Assembly: GCA_021848385.1 (NCBI GenBank)
Contig: JAJZUQ010000031.1
Span: 1-36,012 of the forward strand
Direction of reading: 5' to 3'
Length of the DNA: 36,012 nt
Origin: Deltaproteobacteria bacterium
GTDB lineage: Bacteria; Desulfobacterota; Desulfuromonadia; Geobacterales; Geobacteraceae
This document shows positions 32,126 through 36,012 of the stretch, in pieces. Positions within the stretch are counted from its first letter, which is position 1, and each line of letters starts with the position of its first letter. The notes under the pieces are model-generated. The model made no database searches, had not been told where the DNA came from, and saw only the letters and a program-made list of their open reading frames with translations. The translations under genes were made by a program, and so were the position numbers.

Positions 32126-34123
32126 TTACGGTGGGGCGCTCTCCTGGCTTACCGGGAGGAAGACCCGGAAAGTTGTGCCGGTGCCGACCCGACTATCCAC
32201 CTCGATAGTCCCGTGGTGCTCCTTGACGATGCCGTAGGAGACCGACAGCCCCAGGCCGGTCCCCTCGGGCCGGGTGGTGAAGAAGGGGTTGAAGATCTTT
32301 TCCAGGTCGGCAGGGGGGATACCTCGGCCGGTGTCCCGCACCTCCACCCGCACCCTGCCGTCATCGGCGAGCGCCGTTGCCACGGTGAGAGTGCCTCCTT
32401 CACCCATTGACTGGATGGCATTGAGCATCAGGTTGGTGAAGACCTGACGCAGCTGGTCCCCGTCCCCCTGCAGTTCCGGCAGGCCGGTCGCCAGTTCCCG
32501 GCGGACCGTGACCCGCTCCAGCGGTACCTGGTGCCCTATCTGGCGCAGGATATCTCCGAGGACCCGGTTGATATTTACTCTCCCGAGGCGTCTCTGCTCC
32601 TGGCGGGCAAACTGGAGAAGGCCGCCGACGATCCGCTCCATCCGTTCCACCTGTTGGGCAATGGTGTCCACCTCCTCGCGGGAAGGGTCTTCCCCCGGAA
32701 TGGCCATTTGCAGCAGCTCCGTATTGCCGCGGATGATGGCGAGGGGGTTGTTGATCTCGTGGGCCACTCCCGAGGCAAGGATACCGATGTCCGCCAGCTT
32801 GGCGGCCCGTACCAGCTCTTCCTGGGTCCTGACGAGGAGGAGGTTCTTCTCTTCCAGTTGAGAGGTTCGCTCACGTACCTTGTGCTCCAGGTCCCGGTTG
32901 AGGGTGCCGATTTCTTCCTCCCGCTGGGCCAGTGCCCGGGTCATTTCGTTGAACTCTGCCGTCAGGTCGCCGACCTCGTCATCGGAGGTTACGGCGAGTT
33001 GCACGTCCCGCTCGCCGGCGGTGACCCGTCGGGCCATGGTTTCCAGTTCCCGGATGGGGTGAGCCAGCCGGGAGGCGATGAAGCCGGAGACTGCCAGACC
33101 GAGAAGGGTCCCGAGGAGGAGGACGCCGCTGAAGATGAAGCTCATGTTGAGCTTGGTGGCGGTTGAGGGTTTCTCCATCATGCCGGTGTAGAGGGCGCCA
33201 ATGGGGACCCCTTCCAGCGAGAGGATCGGTTCGTAGGCGGAGAAGACCCATTCGTTGACCACGAAGGCGCGGCCAAACCACTTCTCCCCCCCGAGAATGA
33301 CCCGGTTGTAGACCTCTTCCGACATCCGGGTGCCGATGGCCCGCCCCCCGCCGCTGGCAGGGACGTTAGTGGCGATGCGCAGATCGCGCAGGAAGATGGT
33401 GGCGCTCCCCACGTCCTGCCCCTTGAACGTGTCCCCTTCGTAGACGGTGCTCTTGATCCTGTCAACCAGGGTGTTGTTGTTGTTGATGAGTATCCCCCCG
33501 TAGAGAGCCCCGAGCACGTTTCCCGCACTGTCCCGGATCGGTGCGGCTGCCATCAGCATCATGCCGGATCTCTCCGTTTCTGTGTCAACCGGGCGCGAAT
33601 GGGGGGTTGGGATTGCCCTGATGGCGGCCTGCCGGGCCAGGTCCTCCCCTTCCACAACCATGCCGGCAGGGGGAATGACGACGGTCCCGGTAAGCACCTC
33701 ACCCTTGAGTGCCCGTGCCACCAGTGGGTCGCGGGAACTATCGTCACCCCGCATCCCCGGATTCCTGGCACGGAACAGGACCGTACCGCTGGCGTCCACA
33801 ACGGTGAGGATATCGAGACCCTCCCCGTTCCTGAGAGGGACGAGAAGCGAGCTGAGGGCTGTCAGATCATTTTTGGTAAGGGCAACCGCGGTATAGGGGG
33901 CGTTGGCGGTAAACTTCACCACGTCCCGGATATGGCCGAGCTTGTTGTTGTAGATCACCCGTGCCGAGTTGAGATCGTTGTGCACCTTCAGTTGGGCCTG
34001 GCTGGTTATCCGGCTGTTCATGACGATGATGCCGGTCAGCCAGCAGCTGATGATGGCGACGGAGAGGGGGAGAAGGGTGGCGACGGTCAGCTTGCGCTTT
34101 ATGGAGAAGCGGAAGCGTTTCAT
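32126..34123 (-). CDS. Membrane-bound sensor histidine kinase (dCache-HAMP-HisKA-HATPase)
   Basis: A 665-residue kinase. First membrane helix at about 13-35, a periplasmic double-Cache-like domain (about 40-320, with LDILTVVDASGTVLFRAR and APIRDSAGNVLGALYGGI), second helix at about 330-353, HAMP (RLAHPIRELETMARRVTAGE), a coiled coil, then HisKA with phospho-accepting His455 in GVAHEINNP. The ATPase has N-box NLMLNAIQSMGEGG, DTGRGIPPADLEKIFNPFFT and GTGLGLSVSYGIVKEHHG. Its start overlaps the regulator stop by four bases. The signal is unknown; Cache domains usually bind small molecules such as carboxylates. Confidence 0.94.
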   Translation of the reverse strand: MKRFRFSIKRKLTVATLLPLSVAIISCWLTGIIVMNSRITSQAQLKVHNDLNSARVIYNNKLGHIRDVVKFTANAPYTAVALTKNDLTALSSLLVPLRNGEGLDILTVVDASGTVLFRARNPGMRGDDSSRDPLVARALKGEVLTGTVVIPPAGMVVEGEDLARQAAIRAIPTPHSRPVDTETERSGMMLMAAAPIRDSAGNVLGALYGGILINNNNTLVDRIKSTVYEGDTFKGQDVGSATIFLRDLRIATNVPASGGGRAIGTRMSEEVYNRVILGGEKWFGRAFVVNEWVFSAYEPILSLEGVPIGALYTGMMEKPSTATKLNMSFIFSGVLLLGTLLGLAVSGFIASRLAHPIRELETMARRVTAGERDVQLAVTSDDEVGDLTAEFNEMTRALAQREEEIGTLNRDLEHKVRERTSQLEEKNLLLVRTQEELVRAAKLADIGILASGVAHEINNPLAIIRGNTELLQMAIPGEDPSREEVDTIAQQVERMERIVGGLLQFARQEQRRLGRVNINRVLGDILRQIGHQVPLERVTVRRELATGLPELQGDGDQLRQVFTNLMLNAIQSMGEGGTLTVATALADDGRVRVEVRDTGRGIPPADLEKIFNPFFTTRPEGTGLGLSVSYGIVKEHHGTIEVDSRVGTGTTFRVFLPVSQESAPP

Positions 34124-35523
34124 AGGGGGTCATCCCCCGTCCCCTGCCAGCCGGCAGGGCGGGCGAAGGTGAGCCCGTACTCGGCAATCTTCCGGTCCAG
34201 GGTCTTGCGGGAGATGCCGAGCAGTTCGGCGCTCCTGCTCTTGTGGAAGCCGGTGCTCGCCAGGATCCGCTCAATATGTTCCCGTTCCATGGTTTCCAGG
34301 GAGACGAGGCGGGGCGGGGGCTGGCTGGCGGCGGTCTGGATGGCGGCAGACGTGACCGGCAGGACGTCGGCGGTGATCAGGTTCCCCCGTGCAAGGATAA
34401 CGGCGCGCTCAATGACGTTTTCCAGTTCCCGCACGTTGCCGGGCCACTGGTATTCCGAAAGGAGCTGCAGGGCGTGCTCGCCGATGCCGGAGATCTCTTT
34501 CTGCATGCGCCGGGCATATTTTTTCAGGAAATGGAGGGCCAGCGGCTCGACATCCTCCTTCCTCTCCCTGAGCGGTGGAAGGTTGATGGTGATGACGTTG
34601 AGCCGGTAGTAGAGGTCCTCCCTGAAGCGCCCTTCTCGAACCTCCTTTTCCAGGTCCTTGTTGGTGGCGGCCACGAAGCGGATATCCACGTGCCTGGGTT
34701 TCGTGGCCCCCACCGGTATGAATTCCCGCTCCTGGATGACCCGCAGGAGTTTTGCCTGCACCGCCGGGCTGATGTCGCCGATTTCGTCCAGGAAAAGGGT
34801 GCCGCCGTCGGCCTCCTCCAGAAGCCCCTTCTGAGCAGTAACGGCGCCGGTGAAGGCCCCCCGTACGTGGCCGAAGAGCTGGCTCTCCAGGAGGGTGTCG
34901 GTGAGGGCTGCGCAGTTCAGGGAGAGGAAGCGGTGCCCCTTGCGGGAGCTGTTGTCGTGAACGGTGCCGGCGATCAGTTCCTTGCCGGTCCCCGATTCCC
35001 CCAGAATCATGATATTTGCGGAACTGGCCGCCACCCGCAGGGTGAGGTCGTACACCTCCCGGAATTTCTTGCTCGTGAAGACGATATGCTCCGGTATGGC
35101 GGGGCGGTTCAGTTCTTCCTTGAGGAGCTGATTTTCCTGGCGGAGCATTTCCCGCTCCAGGGCGTTGTCGATGACGCCGAGGATCTTCTCCTTGGGGAAC
35201 GGCTTGGTTACGTAATCGTAGGCGCCGAGCTTGATCGCCTCCACCGCCGCGTCGATGGTGCCGTAGGCGGTCATTATCACCACCGGCAGGGCCGGACGGA
35301 GCTCTTTCACCCTTTTGAGCACCTGAATGCCGTCCATGTCCGGCATCCGCACATCCTGGAGGAGGAGGCCGGCGTCACCCGGCGCGCCCCCTTCCAGCCT
35401 CCTGATGAGGCTTCCGCCGTCCCCGAAGGTCTCGGCCCGGAAGCCGCGGGCCACGAATATCTTCTGCAGGTACCGGCAGATACCCGCTTCGTCGTCGCAG
35501 ATCAGAATGGTTGCTGCTGTCAT
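34120..35523 (-). CDS. Sigma54-dependent response regulator (NtrC family)
   Basis: A 467-residue regulator from ATG at 35523, behind AAGGAG; the longer open frame upstream lacks homology. Receiver domain 1-125 with D10/D11, phosphorylated D57 in LLLQDVRMPDMDG, T85 and K107. AAA+ domain about 145-385 with Walker A GESGTGKE (175-182), the sigma54-contact loop GAFTGA (222-227) and Walker B LFLDEIGD. C-terminal Fis-type helix-turn-helix ending SRSAELLGISRKTLDRKIAE. It activates sigma54 promoters. First gene of a two-gene operon with the kinase and divergent from the Tat protein gene, which has a -24/-12 promoter. Confidence 0.95.
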   Translation of the reverse strand: MTAATILICDDEAGICRYLQKIFVARGFRAETFGDGGSLIRRLEGGAPGDAGLLLQDVRMPDMDGIQVLKRVKELRPALPVVIMTAYGTIDAAVEAIKLGAYDYVTKPFPKEKILGVIDNALEREMLRQENQLLKEELNRPAIPEHIVFTSKKFREVYDLTLRVAASSANIMILGESGTGKELIAGTVHDNSSRKGHRFLSLNCAALTDTLLESQLFGHVRGAFTGAVTAQKGLLEEADGGTLFLDEIGDISPAVQAKLLRVIQEREFIPVGATKPRHVDIRFVAATNKDLEKEVREGRFREDLYYRLNVITINLPPLRERKEDVEPLALHFLKKYARRMQKEISGIGEHALQLLSEYQWPGNVRELENVIERAVILARGNLITADVLPVTSAAIQTAASQPPPRLVSLETMEREHIERILASTGFHKSRSAELLGISRKTLDRKIAEYGLTFARPAGWQGTGDDPL

Positions 35524-35655
35524 GGGGGCTCCTTCGCGCGCATCACCGATGATATGGTCAAAATGATACATTGAAGGACAAAAGGAATCAAGTGCGGGGA
35601 GTAGAAAAATTTTGCTGTCCTTGGCAAGCCGTAAAAACATCTCCTGTTTCCGGCT

Positions 35656-35736
35656 GGTTATGTAGTTGCAAGACGGCCCTGCAAGCGTGCAAATAGTTGG
35701 CACGACTGTTGCCGTATACGTACCGGTTATGTAGTT
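35656..35736. repeat. Direct repeats GGTTATGTAGTT flanking the sigma54 promoter
   Basis: Two exact 12-base copies at 35656-35667 and 35725-35736, 69 bases apart, one on each side of the -24/-12 promoter. They could be activator-binding sites. Confidence 0.6.
35697..35712 (+). promoter_or_regulatory. Sigma54 (-24/-12) promoter
   Basis: TTGGCACGACTGTTGC matches the sigma54 consensus (TTGGCACG then TTGC), with GG at 35699-35700 and GC at 35711-35712, exactly ten bases between. It points toward the Tat-signal gene at 35932, giving a leader of about 210 bases. It lies in the intergenic region of a sigma54-activator gene, the most likely activator. Confidence 0.85.
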
Positions 35737-35874
35737 TCCATCCGGAAACGGCTCTTTTCCGCCCTGGTGGCGTCAACCATCGGGTTTGCTTGTGCGGCGT
35801 ACCGACGTACGCCTCCGCGCAATCCCTCGTTTTCCTTGCCAGGACGAAAAATCCCTCGTTTCCGAATTGGAAAC
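35734..35874. repeat. Two GTTTCC/GGAAAC palindromes in the intergenic region
   Basis: GTTTCC-N4-GGAAAC at 35734-35749 and GTTTCC-N5-GGAAAC at 35858-35874. A half site GTTTCC lies at about 35645. A direct repeat AATCCCTCGTTT occurs at 35821-35832 and 35850-35861. These are candidate binding sites for the adjacent regulator or for another factor. Confidence 0.6.
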
Positions 35875-35878
35875 CAAC

Positions 35879-35910
35879 AGTGTCACATCCGGAGTTTCCG
35901 GATGGACACT
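35879..35910 (+). promoter_or_regulatory. Stable hairpin just before the Tat-signal gene
   Basis: AGTGTC-A-CATCCGGA pairs with TCCGGATG-GACACT, a 14-base stem with one bulge and a 3-base loop. It ends 10 bases before the Shine-Dalgarno GAGGGGGGA. It could be a leader mRNA structure or an operator. No T run follows. Confidence 0.6.
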
Positions 35911-35931
35911 ATGTAATTACGAGGGGGGAAT

Positions 35932-36012
35932 ATGACGAAAAAAAATACCGATCTGTTGTGCGCGGGGGTGACACGCCGGGATTTCATCAAGACCTGCGTG
36001 ACGGCGACCGCC
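35932..36012 (+). CDS. Tat-exported protein, N-terminus only; possibly a hydrogenase small subunit
   Basis: Only 27 codons are in the window: MTKKNTDLLCAGVTRRDFIK and then TCVTATA. The twin-arginine motif TRRDFIK marks Tat export of a folded, cofactor-bearing protein. The pattern GVTRRDFIKTC resembles the start of periplasmic [NiFe]-hydrogenase small subunits, but other Tat redox proteins fit too. It is driven by the sigma54 promoter upstream and is divergent from the sigma54 regulator. Confidence 0.7.
   Translation, partial: MTKKNTDLLCAGVTRRDFIKTCVTATA

Noticed and set aside
33599-34609. A 336-codon open frame on + opposite the kinase and regulator
   Set aside because: Antisense shadow crossing the junction of two confirmed genes, low-complexity translation, no ribosome site.
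34243-35574. A 443-codon open frame on + opposite the response regulator
   Set aside because: It is antisense to a clear NtrC-family gene, has no recognisable domain and arises from the GC-rich codon use of the real gene.
35524-35703. Longer N-terminus for the response regulator
   Set aside because: The receiver domain begins right after the ATG at 35523, which has a good AAGGAG; the upstream residues show no homology.

Overview
The window looks like part of a Geobacter-type chromosome (Geobacterales, Desulfuromonadota). The evidence is the order of the tuf/S10/spc/alpha ribosomal cluster, a group 3b [NiFe]-hydrogenase operon, an MJ0042 zinc-ribbon protein, acetate kinase and phosphotransacetylase as central enzymes, and a sigma54-type two-component system divergent from a Tat-exported protein. 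The species assignment is inference; the gene identities rest on readable motifs.

Layout: (1) 1-15202 is one uninterrupted + strand ribosomal cluster: tuf 3' end, rpsJ-rplC-rplD-rplW-rplB-rpsS-rplV-rpsC-rplP-rpmC-rpsQ-rplN-rplX-rplE-rpsN-rpsH-rplF-rplR-rpsE-rpmD-rplO-secY-adk-map-rpmJ-rpsM-rpsK-rpsD-rpoA-rplQ, closed by a perfect 36-bp palindromic terminator. infA is not present between map and rpmJ. (2) 15244-19859 (- strand) holds a four-gene cytosolic NAD(P)-linked [NiFe]-hydrogenase operon (order beta, gamma, delta, alpha), followed by sfsA. (3) 19899-20051 holds tRNA-Arg(CCG) with a clear promoter and terminator. (4) 20147-24570 holds a secreted metallo-beta-lactamase-fold protein with an incomplete metal site, a DUF1573 protein, hpt, the zinc-ribbon membrane protein and a small 2[4Fe-4S] ferredoxin. 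(5) ackA lies at 24838-26103 and faces pta (30792-31793, - strand). (6) Between them is an accessory region: a LysE exporter, a small exported protein, a membrane protein, two toxin-antitoxin pairs (BrnT/BrnA and Phd/PIN) and two orphan small proteins. (7) 32126-36012 holds a membrane histidine kinase and a sigma54-activating response regulator, a long regulatory intergenic region with a near-perfect -24/-12 promoter, and the start of a Tat-signal protein.

The most notable observation is in region 6. The small genes at about 28.8-30.5 kb are arranged as integron gene cassettes, all read on the - strand and separated by attC-like imperfect palindromes. For three successive cassettes the 7-base core at the 5' boundary is the exact reverse complement of the R'' core in the attC at that cassette's own 3' end (GTTAGAT/ATCTAAC, GTTGGAT/ATCCAAC, GTTATGT/ACATAAC), which is what integron recombination produces. 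Upstream of the first cassette is an attI-like core (CTAAC-5-GTTAG) preceded by two 10-bp direct repeats, but no integrase gene is present; pta follows directly. I read this as an integrase-less integron remnant inserted between ackA and pta, with a Phd/PIN module that carries its own promoter overlapping a palindromic operator.
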